DNA of 31,796 nucleotides from a virus, in the IMG/VR virus record IMGVR_UViG_3300020469_000159, positions 1-31,796 of that record. One strand, written 5' to 3'. Positions 21,697-30,072 of the stretch are shown piece after piece. The first letter of the stretch is position 1, and each line of letters starts with the position of its first letter. The translations under genes were made by a program, and so were the position numbers. The notes under the pieces were generated by a model. It worked only from the letters and a program-made list of their open reading frames with translations. It did no database searches and was not told the DNA's origin.

Positions 21697-22708
21697 CAGG
21701 GTACTCCAATGCGTATTGTTGTTCTATCTGCTCGTCTGTAGCATCAGGATAGGCTATTCTAACTTGAGCTTTAAAATCTTCTAAACTAGGTATAGCTGTG
21801 GGAGCAACAGGAGGAGTTTCTATACCAATAGTGGGTCTAGTAAATGCAGAACCAAAAATTTGCTCATTATCAATGCTTGTATACAAATCATCCCAAGCAG
21901 CTTGACCAAACAAGAAGTCACGCTCTGAATTGTCACCATTTCTTGCAGCTTCTTGAGCATCCTTTACTCTTCTTATTCTGGTTGTGTCTAGTTCGGTCGC
22001 GTCTACGGAAAGCGAAGCTGCAATCTCCCTGTCCATTAATTCATTAACTTTTTCGTTCCAAATATCTTTCTGTTTCTTATAGTCTTCAGGAGAAGGAAGT
22101 CCCATTCCTAATTTTTGAGGGTCTACAATTCTATAAGAGGTAGTAGGAGCAGTAGGAGCAACAGAAGCCCTTGAAAGAAGATCAAAGAAAAATGTATCGT
22201 CCTGTATATCACCTTCAGAAAGAGCTTGAAACAAGTCACCTTTGGTTGCAAACTCTTGTAAAGCTGCCTCTGGATCACTACTAGAACCAATAATCTTAAA
22301 GTTAGCTACTAAGTCTTCACCAGTAATATCTATGTTGAGGTTTTCTTTTGCGTCTCTTACAGCTTTAGCTGCTGCTGATATTATAACAGGGTTTTTACCA
22401 AGACTTGTTAGCCATTCGTTACCGCTTTCAACCTCTCCTACTCTTTCTTTAAGAAAAGCAAGATCAGCTAACACAGCCGAACTAGGCTTACGATCATTAA
22501 AATATTTAGTAGAAGCTTTACCAAAAGCCTCAAACCTTTTTGATTTTATACTACGAAGAAAGTTTTCTTGTGCCTGTGCTTTTGCATCAAGACTGTCTTG
22601 ACGAATAAGCTCTTTCCATTCTTGATTCTTTTGTGCTGTAGCAGCAGCAGTTCTTTCGTCTTCTATAGCTTGACGTGCTTGATTAAAACCTACAAAACTT
22701 AAAGCCAT
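21689..22708 (-). CDS. probable virion structural protein, 339 aa
   Basis: This 339-residue, mainly helical, charged protein has no recognised motif. The N-terminal 80 residues look like a long coiled helix rich in Ala, Gln, Glu and Lys. The middle is acidic, and a Pro-rich linker (about 295-308, TPPVAPTAIPS) leads to a C-terminal helix-loop with DFKAQVRIAYPDATDEQIEQ. It overlaps the 1267-aa gene by eight bases, and AAGGAG precedes its ATG. By position it is likely an internal virion or tail protein that assembles with its large neighbour. It could correspond in role, not in sequence, to T7 gp14 or gp15. Confidence 0.6.
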   Translation of the reverse strand: MALSFVGFNQARQAIEDERTAAATAQKNQEWKELIRQDSLDAKAQAQENFLRSIKSKRFEAFGKASTKYFNDRKPSSAVLADLAFLKERVGEVESGNEWLTSLGKNPVIISAAAKAVRDAKENLNIDITGEDLVANFKIIGSSSDPEAALQEFATKGDLFQALSEGDIQDDTFFFDLLSRASVAPTAPTTSYRIVDPQKLGMGLPSPEDYKKQKDIWNEKVNELMDREIAASLSVDATELDTTRIRRVKDAQEAARNGDNSERDFLFGQAAWDDLYTSIDNEQIFGSAFTRPTIGIETPPVAPTAIPSLEDFKAQVRIAYPDATDEQIEQQYALEYPDG

Positions 22709-22710
22709 AC

Positions 22711-23196
22711 TTAAGCTCTCCTTGCCATTAGACCAGCAGGTTTAGCCTCTGGTATATTTTCTTTTGGTTTTTCTTCTAACGGGCTTTGATCTGCATCCAG
22801 TCTTTCCAACATGTTTCTGGCAGTGTTCATCTGACGAGAATAAGTTTTTACTTTTTTAGTATTTTTATCTTCAAACCCGTCATCAAAATCCATACCTGCA
22901 GACAAGGGTATGCCACGAATAAACTCATGTACAACAGGACCAATTAATAGACTTACATCTATACTATGGATACCCTGCATAACAGCACTACGTAGTACTC
23001 CCTCTGTCAAAGTCTTTACATCTACTCCTGCCTCAATAAAATCTAAAATATCTTCTGCTGCTTCTTCATTGTTAAGATGATCTAAATGCACCATAAGAGC
23101 CTCATCAGGATCAGTAATCTCTGGCGGGTTTTCATAGGGTGCATTTTTAGGTTCAGTAGTAAGAGACTGTCCCGGAATTGGTCTATCGTACATCAT
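22711..23196 (-). CDS. probable virion structural protein, 161 aa
   Basis: An acidic protein with a Pro-rich disordered N-terminus (about residues 1-35), a helical middle (EEAAEDILDFIEAGVDVKTL then a hydrophobic SLLIGPVVHEFI segment), and a disordered Pro/Lys/Glu-rich C-terminus. The hydrophobic stretch is short and flanked by acidic residues, so a membrane span is doubtful. The start has two ATG in a row, with AGGAG 11 bases before the first. The gene lies two bases upstream of the 339-aa gene. No family is recognised; a minor virion component is inferred from the neighbours. Confidence 0.55.
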   Translation of the reverse strand: MMYDRPIPGQSLTTEPKNAPYENPPEITDPDEALMVHLDHLNNEEAAEDILDFIEAGVDVKTLTEGVLRSAVMQGIHSIDVSLLIGPVVHEFIRGIPLSAGMDFDDGFEDKNTKKVKTYSRQMNTARNMLERLDADQSPLEEKPKENIPEAKPAGLMARRA

Positions 23197-23203
23197 ATTC
23201 TTA

Positions 23204-23962
23204 TTATCTCCTAGGATTTTTGTAGAAACCCATAAACTTTTCTAAGTACTCAGGTGCAGTTGTATATCCATCACTAACATTACCTGCTTTTTCTACAGGT
23301 TGACCAGTGAACCAAACAGATGCTGCGTCTTCAACTGTCCCATATTTGTTGTAGTACTCATTTATTTTATATTCTGTAACGTATGCTTGTGCAGCAGGAT
23401 TATCCTTAAAATCTTCTACAGACATTTCATAACCAAGGGCTTGCTTTGTCCATTGAGGTACATTTCCGGGCATGATAGCATACTCACCAATAGCCCTTTG
23501 ACCTTTATACTGACCTTTTTTAACAAGAGGGTGATTTGTATTCTTACCTCCACTACTTTCAGCCATACTAATTGCGTCTACTATTTTCATAACAGTGTCA
23601 GATACCTCTTCAGGACCACTTGTAATACCCTCCATAGGTCCAGAAGAGAGATTAATTCCAAGAGCTTTAGTAATTTTATCTTCTTCTCTTCTTATTTGAT
23701 CCCCGTAAATGTTAGCTTGATTTTGCAGCTCTATGTTTTGAGCATAAAGTTGTGCCATAACATCATCTCTAAACATAGAGTCTTTTTTAGCCACAGCAGT
23801 AGGGCGTTGCTTAAAAAAACTTTCAGTTCCATCAACTTTTGTTGTTTTAACTTCTGCTAACGGAACACGGGGTCTAGTAGAAGTTGCAGCATCAGCCACG
23901 TTTAGTGCATAAGTAGCAGCTTTTGTTGCAGCATTTTGATAAGCATCTTTAGTATATGCCAT
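23204..23962 (-). CDS. virion-associated lytic transglycosylase (SLT-like), 252 aa
   Basis: The C-terminal half shows a lysozyme-like SLT domain: DAISMAESSGGKN with catalytic E135, then GEYAIMPGNVPQWTKQALG, which matches the usual G-QI-P-N segment, and later AASVWFTGQP near the sugar-binding end. It probably cuts peptidoglycan locally during DNA entry. The N-terminal 100 residues are helical and may anchor the enzyme in the particle. In T7 this domain is fused to gp16; here it is separate and is encoded before the 1267-aa protein. No signal peptide is present, which argues for a virion enzyme and not a secreted endolysin. AGAGGTAA precedes the ATG. Confidence 0.8.
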   Translation of the reverse strand: MAYTKDAYQNAATKAATYALNVADAATSTRPRVPLAEVKTTKVDGTESFFKQRPTAVAKKDSMFRDDVMAQLYAQNIELQNQANIYGDQIRREEDKITKALGINLSSGPMEGITSGPEEVSDTVMKIVDAISMAESSGGKNTNHPLVKKGQYKGQRAIGEYAIMPGNVPQWTKQALGYEMSVEDFKDNPAAQAYVTEYKINEYYNKYGTVEDAASVWFTGQPVEKAGNVSDGYTTAPEYLEKFMGFYKNPRR

Positions 23963-23976
23963 TAATATTACCTCTA

Positions 23977-25890
23977 TTATGAAAACAAGAATCTGTATAA
24001 AAATTCAGACTCAGCTACATCTTCTTGTCTGTCTATTTGTGTTCTTAACTTTTGCATCTCTTTATCTGCTACTACTAATTTAAGATTTCTTTCTGCTAAA
24101 CTCTCTCCTGCAGTAAATGAGTAAGCCATAAGGTCTCTTTCACGTTGCCATATTTGATTAATAGCATTTTCAGTTAGGTTGTTTGCAAACTTAGCATCTG
24201 CCATATAGCCTTCATTCTCAGCAGCAGTATTAAGTGTAGCTATATTCTGTCTCCATTGAGCATTAGCCTGTGCTACGACAAGAGTATTAGTTGCATTAAA
24301 TTGATCTCTTTGATTTTGTAACTCGGAGTTAAATTTAGAGATTGCATTTTTCTCCCCAGCATTAAACTGTGCCATTGCATTTGTTTGAGTTGTATTAAAC
24401 TGATCAATTTGAGAAGTAAGACTTGCCATAAACTGAGTGGTTTGATTTTTACTAGTAGCGTTGAATTGCCTAGATGCATTTTCAGCAGCAACATCAGTAA
24501 GAAGGGACTGCTGTATTGCTTGAGCCTTAAACATAGAAGTCTGCTGTTTATTACTTAAATTTTGCATATCCATCTGCAAAAAGTTTTGAGCATTTTGTAC
24601 AGCAGCCTGTTGTTCATTAGACAGATTAGCTAAATCCATCTGACTCATAGCAGCAGCATCAGCCATAACTTTAGCATTTAATGCAGACATATTAGCAAGA
24701 TTTGCAGTCTGTGTCAACCTTGCATTTTCTAAAGCTATCTGTTGTTCAGCAGTAAAATTCATATTAGCTATGTCACTAATTTTAGCAGCATTAGTTACAC
24801 GTGCTTGGAACTCTTGGGTAAAGTCTAACTTAAGAAAGTCAGCACGTTGTTGAGCAGCAAACAAAGCAGTCTGTTGACGGTTGCTTAGGTTCTGTGCCTC
24901 AAATTGTGCGACTACTTGTGCATCTTGCTGTGCTATAGGCAGTGCAGACTCCATGGTGGCCTGTATGATAGCCTGTCCAGCCATACTACTAGCACCTATA
25001 CCACGTGCGTTCATAGCCGCTGTAGCCGCCCTCATAGCCCCTGCAGCCCATGCTGGTGTAGCTCCACCCTCAAAGTCTGCCATAAGGCCCTCTAGCTGTC
25101 CTTTTACAGTAGCTTTTTTACTAGGATCAGCAGTAGCAGCTTGTATGTCTGTTGCTTCTTTTACTGCAGCCATGTCTACAGCAGAACCACTAATCATCTC
25201 ACCTTCTTCTACCTTTCTAGCAGGAGGAGGAACTATCTTAGTAGGATCAGTAATCTGTTGTATGTCTTGAGTGCCTGTACCAGTAATTTTAGTTGGATCA
25301 CCTCTAGCAGCAGTTACTTGTGCATCTTCAGAAACTGTTCCAGCAGCAGGAGTTACATCATCTAAAGCATCTTTAGTTTTTTCTGCTACACTTTCTGCTG
25401 AAATTGTTTCTGGTACAATAGCTGCGGGTTGTCCTGTGGTGGCTACAGTAGAAGGTGTAGCTACTGCCTGAGTTGTTACATCGTCTAATTGACCTGAAGT
25501 AGTGCTTAAAATTTGAGCTGGGTCTTCTGTAAGGGGAGACACTTTAGTTTTAGCTATTTGATCTGCAGGATTTAATACTGCACTGTAAGACTTATCTCCT
25601 ACAGCTTTATTTTTTATTCTTGCTTCTTCTGCTAATTCTTCTGGTGTTTTAGCTGTATTAGCATCAGGATCAGCAGTAGTAGTTGCTGTTGTAGTATCTC
25701 CACCTTCTGCCATCTTTTTAATTCCACCAACTGCATTTTCTGCTGCTTGCATAGCCATATCATAAGCACTAGAATTTCCCGGAGTGGACTTAATAAACTT
25801 GTCCATTTCCGTATTATCTACTTTACCTTTGTAGCCCATAGTTTGAACCACTTTATGCTTCTGCTCTGGGGTAAAACCTGCAAATTTCAT
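23977..25890 (-). CDS. repeat-rich structural protein with NLSN-QQ repeats, 637 aa
   Basis: The first 260 residues are Thr/Ala/Pro-rich and probably disordered. The next part is an Ala/Gln/Asn-rich helical repeat region in which NLSNRQQ, NLSNEQQ, NLSNKQQ and the variant NFTAEQQ recur, each followed by several Ala, Gln and Met residues. A second series with QFNATS, QFNTTQ, QFNAGE and QFNATN follows. The C-terminus (about 580-637) is charged and helical. Such repeats suggest a long extended helical bundle or fibre. Similar repeat proteins are common among marine phage virion proteins, but the exact role is unknown; an internal core or tail component is likely. Confidence 0.65.
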   Translation of the reverse strand: MKFAGFTPEQKHKVVQTMGYKGKVDNTEMDKFIKSTPGNSSAYDMAMQAAENAVGGIKKMAEGGDTTTATTTADPDANTAKTPEELAEEARIKNKAVGDKSYSAVLNPADQIAKTKVSPLTEDPAQILSTTSGQLDDVTTQAVATPSTVATTGQPAAIVPETISAESVAEKTKDALDDVTPAAGTVSEDAQVTAARGDPTKITGTGTQDIQQITDPTKIVPPPARKVEEGEMISGSAVDMAAVKEATDIQAATADPSKKATVKGQLEGLMADFEGGATPAWAAGAMRAATAAMNARGIGASSMAGQAIIQATMESALPIAQQDAQVVAQFEAQNLSNRQQTALFAAQQRADFLKLDFTQEFQARVTNAAKISDIANMNFTAEQQIALENARLTQTANLANMSALNAKVMADAAAMSQMDLANLSNEQQAAVQNAQNFLQMDMQNLSNKQQTSMFKAQAIQQSLLTDVAAENASRQFNATSKNQTTQFMASLTSQIDQFNTTQTNAMAQFNAGEKNAISKFNSELQNQRDQFNATNTLVVAQANAQWRQNIATLNTAAENEGYMADAKFANNLTENAINQIWQRERDLMAYSFTAGESLAERNLKLVVADKEMQKLRTQIDRQEDVAESEFLYRFLFS

Positions 25891-25892
25891 TA

Positions 25893-26156
25893 TTAAAATC
25901 CGTCCTTTAATCCGTCAAGTATATCTTGAACTGATACTTTCTTCTTAGCGTTAGGTGTGTATCTACACATAAATTGTTTTGGGCATTCTTTAAAACTAAA
26001 ACTTGGATAATGATATCCTATTGTACCATTAGGGCCACGGTAAATGCAAACCTTTTCTTCTCTTATCTTTACTCTTTTTGCTAGTTGGCATATTACAAAC
26101 TCAGGGCTGCTTAATAAACCTGCCAACACTAATGGCATAACTGTAAGTACACCCAT
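25893..26156 (-). CDS. small membrane or exported protein, 87 aa
   Basis: The first 20 residues (MGVLTVMPLVLAGLLSSPEF) form a hydrophobic signal-like segment, followed by a basic region. Four Cys (C23, C37, C58 and C64) make disulfide bonds in the periplasm plausible. No lipobox is clear. AGGAG lies nine bases before the ATG, and the gene starts one base into the previous gene's stop (TAATG). It lies between a C-terminally anchored membrane protein and the repeat-rich structural protein, so it may be a lysis or envelope protein such as an outer-membrane spanin partner, but this is speculative. Confidence 0.5.
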   Translation of the reverse strand: MGVLTVMPLVLAGLLSSPEFVICQLAKRVKIREEKVCIYRGPNGTIGYHYPSFSFKECPKQFMCRYTPNAKKKVSVQDILDGLKDGF

Positions 26157-26635
26157 TAACCAACTCCTAGTATTATTAAATAAATGCCCCCACCTAATGT
26201 ACCAAGAATTAGGAACGATAAAGTGGCTATGGCTAAGTTATTTTGTATTTGTCTTTTAGCTTCCATAGCCTTATATACAGTCTCTTCACGATCCTTACGT
26301 ATCTGTCTACGCATACCTAACATTTCATCGTATGTGCCAAGACCAAACCTGTAGTCTAACATAAACTTTATTTCTTTTTCTTTCTCAAGCAATGTCTTCT
26401 TACGAACAATAATGTCCATTGCTTCTTGTTCTATATTCTCAGTACCGTGTGTCTGCTTGTCTAACCATGTAGGGTTTTTACGTTGGGACTCAGCCCTAGT
26501 AATATCAGCTACTGCACCGTACCATGCACCTAGTTGCTGTGATACATCTTGTATCTCTCTACCAGCACCTACTAGCATCTTAACCCCTTTGAAGGCTGCA
26601 TTAGCTGCAGCAAAAGCTGTAACGGGGTCTATCAT
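26156..26635 (-). CDS. C-terminally anchored helical protein, 159 aa
   Basis: The N-terminus (MIDPVTAFAAANAAFKGVKM) is Ala-rich and amphipathic. The middle is a long charged helix with many Glu, Lys and Arg, and the last 25 residues (LAIATLSFLILGTLGGGIYL) are a clear membrane span. I associate this sequence style with proteins common in marine phages but cannot give a function. With the N-terminally anchored coiled-coil gene just upstream it could form part of the lysis or envelope-crossing machinery. It overlaps the next gene by one base (TAATG). Confidence 0.55.
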   Translation of the reverse strand: MIDPVTAFAAANAAFKGVKMLVGAGREIQDVSQQLGAWYGAVADITRAESQRKNPTWLDKQTHGTENIEQEAMDIIVRKKTLLEKEKEIKFMLDYRFGLGTYDEMLGMRRQIRKDREETVYKAMEAKRQIQNNLAIATLSFLILGTLGGGIYLIILGVG

Positions 26636-26639
26636 TTAA

Positions 26640-26894
26640 TTATCTCTGTACGTGATTAGTTGTAACCACATTTAATGCTTCCTTGATTGCTTCTACATTT
26701 GCATCAATACGTGCAATCATTACGTCATTCTCATGTATATCATCAGCTAGTCTTGCTGTGCTGTTTTCTACATCAGCTATCTCAGCCCTGTTATACTGTA
26801 TGTCTGATACCATACTAGACACTGCCCATACTACAGCAGCACCCTGTGCTAGTAATGCTCCTGCTATTGTTACCAATGTCCAGTTTATATCCAT
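26640..26894 (-). CDS. N-terminally anchored coiled-coil protein, possible holin or spanin, 84 aa
   Basis: Residues about 6-27 (LVTIAGALLAQGAAVVWAVS) form one membrane span. A hydrophilic helix with hydrophobic residues at heptad spacing follows (about 33-75). One N-terminal anchor plus a coiled coil is the shape of inner-membrane spanins (Rz-like) and of some small holins. GAGGTAA precedes the ATG. It lies upstream of another membrane protein and near the tail genes, a usual place for lysis genes in podoviruses, but no endolysin is encoded beside it, so the assignment is open. Confidence 0.55.
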   Translation of the reverse strand: MDINWTLVTIAGALLAQGAAVVWAVSSMVSDIQYNRAEIADVENSTARLADDIHENDVMIARIDANVEAIKEALNVVTTNHVQR

Positions 26895-27229
26895 TACGTT
26901 ACCTCAACCCAGCTAGTTGTGTCTTCATTCCACAAATACATCTTGCCATCATCGGGGTACGCAACAGGTGCTTCCCACAGACAGGTTGTTTCGTTTAGCG
27001 TCCAGCTTGGATAAGGCTTTGGTGTATAAAAAGCATCACGGGTACTGTCATATGTATAACCAATGCCAGCGTAGTTTTTCCGCAGTGGTGTACCCCCCAA
27101 CAAATGTTGACCGCCGTGCGTATTGTATGACGTTTGAACCCAAGTGCCTGCTTGAGTGTCAATAAAATCTTGTTCTGCCACAATGACTTGCGTGACAATT
27201 CCACTTTCTATTTTTGCATAATGTGCCAT
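26894..27229 (-). CDS. marine-phage tail-associated protein, 111 aa
   Basis: A beta-rich protein that starts MAHYAKIESGIVTQVIVAEQ and contains TWVQTSYNTHGGQH, then LRKNYAGIGYTYDSTRDAFY and a Trp/Pro-rich C-terminus with PYPSWTL and MYLWNEDTTSWVEV. I recognise this pattern as common in cyanophage and other marine phage tail regions, where it is unassigned. It lies directly after the glycine-rich adhesin and may be a small tail-fibre accessory or decoration protein. It overlaps the next gene by one base. The ribosome-binding site is weak. Confidence 0.6.
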   Translation of the reverse strand: MAHYAKIESGIVTQVIVAEQDFIDTQAGTWVQTSYNTHGGQHLLGGTPLRKNYAGIGYTYDSTRDAFYTPKPYPSWTLNETTCLWEAPVAYPDDGKMYLWNEDTTSWVEVT

Positions 27230-27237
27230 ATTATTTT

Positions 27238-28149
27238 CTACCCATTAGTCAAATATCTAATGATAGCAATACCAGAGCCACCAGTTGCTGTATTTCCTGC
27301 ATCATATAAACCTCCAGCACCACCTCCTGTATTGGCAGAACCTGACGTAGCGGTATTTGATGTGGTAGAACCATTACCTGCACCGCCTTTATTAGCAGTT
27401 GTAGCTGTACCGCCACCTAAACCACCTGTATTGTCCCCTTGACCACCACCACCACCAGCATAATAGACCGTTGCGCCAGAAATATCTGACGTTATTGCCG
27501 TACCGCCAGCGCCACCAACTCCATTTGACGCACCACCATTTTGTCCAGCGCCACCTGCGCCACCACCACCGCCACCAGTATAAGGTGGATTAGCACTTGC
27601 CCGTCCAGCGCCACCTGCATTTCCTGACCCTGTTTCGCCAGTACCTTGCCCTTGTGTTGAACTACCCCCCGGCGAGCTACCGTTACTTGTGCCGCCACCG
27701 CCACCAGAGCCACCGTCAGCACCATCATCAGTGCCAGCATATCCGTTTGTACCACCACCGCCGCCTCCGACAGCAGCCGTTATTATGCTACCAGCAGAAG
27801 TATTACTTCCGTTAGCCCCTCGCGCGCCTCCGCTTGCGCCAGCAGCGCCTCCTGCACCAATAGTAATTGTATACGAGCCTGCGGATACTTCTTTGGAATT
27901 TGTAGAAACAACGCCGCCACCACCGCCGCCACCACCTAAATTACCGCCGCCACCACCGCCGCCTGCTACAACTAAACATTGAACTGAGGTGCCACTTGGG
28001 GCAGAATTTACCGTAAATGTACTGGACGAAGTAAAGGTGTGGATTGTGTAACCACCAGAGGTTGTAACAGTTCCACCGGTTGCACTGATAGCAACGCTTC
28101 TGTTTGGAAAAGAACCAAAACCTAACATATTATAACCAAAGCTACTCAT
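27238..28149 (-). CDS. glycine-rich tail adhesin, 303 aa
   Basis: Residues about 1-65 form a beta-rich head that includes TGGTVTTSGGYTIHTFTSSS and QCLVVAG. From about 64 on the protein is dominated by runs of Gly (up to eight in a row) broken by Ala, Asn, Ser and Thr, then a conserved-looking C-terminus ending IAIIRYLTNG. Gly-run proteins of this kind are known as receptor-binding adhesins of phages such as Salmonella phage S16, where they form polyglycine sandwich folds. A role in host recognition is likely by analogy. The gene is visibly richer in G+C than its neighbours. Its ATG overlaps the previous stop (TAATG). Confidence 0.75.
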   Translation of the reverse strand: MSSFGYNMLGFGSFPNRSVAISATGGTVTTSGGYTIHTFTSSSTFTVNSAPSGTSVQCLVVAGGGGGGGNLGGGGGGGGVVSTNSKEVSAGSYTITIGAGGAAGASGGARGANGSNTSAGSIITAAVGGGGGGTNGYAGTDDGADGGSGGGGGTSNGSSPGGSSTQGQGTGETGSGNAGGAGRASANPPYTGGGGGGAGGAGQNGGASNGVGGAGGTAITSDISGATVYYAGGGGGQGDNTGGLGGGTATTANKGGAGNGSTTSNTATSGSANTGGGAGGLYDAGNTATGGSGIAIIRYLTNG

Positions 28150-29018
28150 TATGCATCATTCGCCGCATCAGTAGTAAAGAATATTTTAATACCCAAAAGT
28201 CTAGCATCCCCACTTTGATCATCAGCACTTACATCACGCATAATTTGAAAGAATGTCATTGTGTCTACTGCTGCACTAGCAACAGTTACTGCTCCACTTT
28301 CTGCAGTTACATCTAAATCATTTGATGTACCACTATGTGCTTTTGCTGTAGCCACGACATTAGTGCCAAAGGCAGTATTACAGCTTGCATTATCTGCAAT
28401 GCCAACACCAGATAAACCCCAAGCCACTGTACCTGTATTAGTTCCTGTTACCGTAAAAAATACTTGAAATGTTATTGTGCCTTCATTCCATGATTTAGGA
28501 AAAGCAATACTAAATTGAGCATTTTCGTCACTACTTGCATCAAAATCTAAACATTTAATTTCAGGACCATTAGATAATTCAACTTGTGCTAAATCTGCAC
28601 ACCCATTTGTAGTATTAGGATACATGGCAGCAGCAGGTACATATATAGTTTCTTTACCTGCCTGTTTAACTGATGATGAAGTAAGAGAGGTACTACCTAA
28701 TATTAAATCCCCATCAGGTACAATAAGATCACCTGTCATTGTACCACCAGTTAAAGGCAGTGCATCTGCTGATTGGAATGTACCAAAAGAAACAATCTCT
28801 ACTACATCATCTGCTGTAGCACCAGAGGCCAACACAACGTCTGACCCATTGGTAGCTGTAAAGTCTGCCCTAGCTAAGTGTACACCGTTAAGATATACAG
28901 AAACAAAGTTAGGCGTATACCCTTGGGTAGTAAATGTAGTTTGATTTGATGTGGCTGTATATACGTCCCGACTTTGTGTAGCCTGTGGGGTAGGTATTGC
29001 GCCTATGTATCCTGACAT
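28149..29018 (-). CDS. tail-fibre-like protein, 289 aa
   Basis: The N-terminal 80 residues (MSGYIGAIPTPQATQSRDVY, then PNFVSVYLNGVHLARADFTA) match the start of the paralogue at 30073-31116 and form a beta-rich module common in marine phage tail fibres. A short collagen-free linker with LTGGTMTGDLIVPDGD follows, which is the repeat type seen in many fibre shafts. The C-terminal 170 residues are a different beta-rich head domain, not shared with the other fibres here, with two Cys near its middle. AAGGAA precedes the ATG. It is probably a receptor-binding or fibre-connecting protein. Confidence 0.7.
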   Translation of the reverse strand: MSGYIGAIPTPQATQSRDVYTATSNQTTFTTQGYTPNFVSVYLNGVHLARADFTATNGSDVVLASGATADDVVEIVSFGTFQSADALPLTGGTMTGDLIVPDGDLILGSTSLTSSSVKQAGKETIYVPAAAMYPNTTNGCADLAQVELSNGPEIKCLDFDASSDENAQFSIAFPKSWNEGTITFQVFFTVTGTNTGTVAWGLSGVGIADNASCNTAFGTNVVATAKAHSGTSNDLDVTAESGAVTVASAAVDTMTFFQIMRDVSADDQSGDARLLGIKIFFTTDAANDA

Positions 29019-29027
29019 TTTGTTTCC

Positions 29028-29756
29028 TTATGAATTAACTATTCCGAACATAGTAATTTCGCCTGACTCAATGTTTCCACTACTAAATAAAAATTTAACT
29101 GCATCAACGTCTTCTGCGGCAAGCCTTGCACTGCCAGATGACACAGATGTGTATGAAGTAGACATATTATAAATATAATTACCAGAATCTTGCGTGTCAT
29201 ACGTTATACCAGAACAATTAGCAAAAGTGTATGAACTTGTGTTATGCGGAGCATATAACATAAATGGGCCTGACACACCAAACTCGTTTGAATCACTGCC
29301 CACCTTATAACCTGCATAACCTGCAACAGTGAGACCTGTAACATCAGTAGTACCAGCAGTATGATAATCACCAGATGATGAAGAATAAGAACTGCCAGTA
29401 TTAGTGCTTGTTTGGGCTATTAATAGAACATCATCCGTTGCGGGTATTACGTGTTGAAGCATAAACTGATAATGGTCATATTTGCTTGCATCAAAACCTG
29501 TGAAGGCTACTGAGGCAGCATTACTTATAGCACCAGACGAAGATATAAACTCTAACCCACCACCTATCTTGGTTCCCATATAAGTAGCTAACCTACTCAT
29601 GGTAGCCTTGCGGTTAGTACCCCCTGCCCCATCGTCTACAATCATAAGGTCAGCATCTACAAGAGCAGCACCAATATCTGTACCTGCGTCAATGTCTAGT
29701 AGTGACAGACCCACCCCACTACCAGTAAGGTTTGCTGTATCTCTTGCTTTGGTCAT
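29028..29756 (-). CDS. tail-fibre protein with shared C-terminal domain, 242 aa
   Basis: After a short N-terminus the protein has a linker module (GTDIGAALVDADLM, then VDDGAGGTNRKATMSRLATY) almost identical to that of the gene at 30073. Then comes a C-terminal domain of about 150 residues starting near FISSSGAISNAA and ending SSGNIESGEITMFGIVNS. The same domain is in the proteins at 30073 and 31126. The variable parts lie between conserved ends, as in receptor-binding tips. AAAGGAT precedes the ATG. It probably forms the distal part of a fibre, possibly as a trimer. Confidence 0.7.
   Translation of the reverse strand: MTKARDTANLTGSGVGLSLLDIDAGTDIGAALVDADLMIVDDGAGGTNRKATMSRLATYMGTKIGGGLEFISSSGAISNAASVAFTGFDASKYDHYQFMLQHVIPATDDVLLIAQTSTNTGSSYSSSSGDYHTAGTTDVTGLTVAGYAGYKVGSDSNEFGVSGPFMLYAPHNTSSYTFANCSGITYDTQDSGNYIYNMSTSYTSVSSGSARLAAEDVDAVKFLFSSGNIESGEITMFGIVNS
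29560..29699 (-). repeat. fibre linker repeat (copy A)
   Basis: This segment encodes DIDAGTDIGAALVDADLM through KIGG and is nearly identical in protein sequence to 30584-30723, with many synonymous base differences. The two copies join the N-terminal parts of different fibre proteins to the same kind of C-terminal domain. Confidence 0.8.
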
Positions 29757-29766
29757 GTTCTATCCT

Positions 29767-30048
29767 TTAGCTAGGCTTGGTAGGCCACGTAATACTATTA
29801 GGGAAGCCACTCTGTGCTGGTACATCCCGTAGTGCAGTACGATAAGTAGTCCATGCACTAGACATGGTTACATCACTGTTACCCATCCAATCGGTAGCAG
29901 CTAGTAGTGCATCCCGTTCTTGACGGACAGAAGCAGCAGCACGTGTGTCTGCAGCATCAGCCCATGCTTTTTCTTCAGCATCACGTGCAGTCTCTTCGTC
30001 TGCTGTGAACTGAACCATTTCTCCGTTAATGTTATGATATCTTGGCAT
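29767..30048 (-). CDS. tail-fibre assembly / chaperone-like protein, 93 aa
   Basis: The N-terminus binds nothing obvious, but the C-terminal half (RDALLAATDWMGNSDVTMSS, then WTTYRTALRDVP, then ITWP) matches the conserved segment at the end of many phage tail-fibre assembly proteins, with the TDW, YR-LRD and WP residues. Such proteins help fibres to fold or trimerise. It lies between two fibre genes, which supports the role. An Ala/Glu/Asp-rich helix occupies residues 16-47. AAAGGAAAAG precedes the ATG. At 93 residues it is short for the family. Confidence 0.7.
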   Translation of the reverse strand: MPRYHNINGEMVQFTADEETARDAEEKAWADAADTRAAASVRQERDALLAATDWMGNSDVTMSSAWTTYRTALRDVPAQSGFPNSITWPTKPS

Positions 30049-30072
30049 TTCTGCTTTTCCTTTGTTGTTGTG

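Noticed and set aside
27689-27982. Long proline-rich frame on the + strand
   Set aside because: It is the complement of the Gly-rich adhesin gene; Pro runs are simply the antisense of Gly codons.
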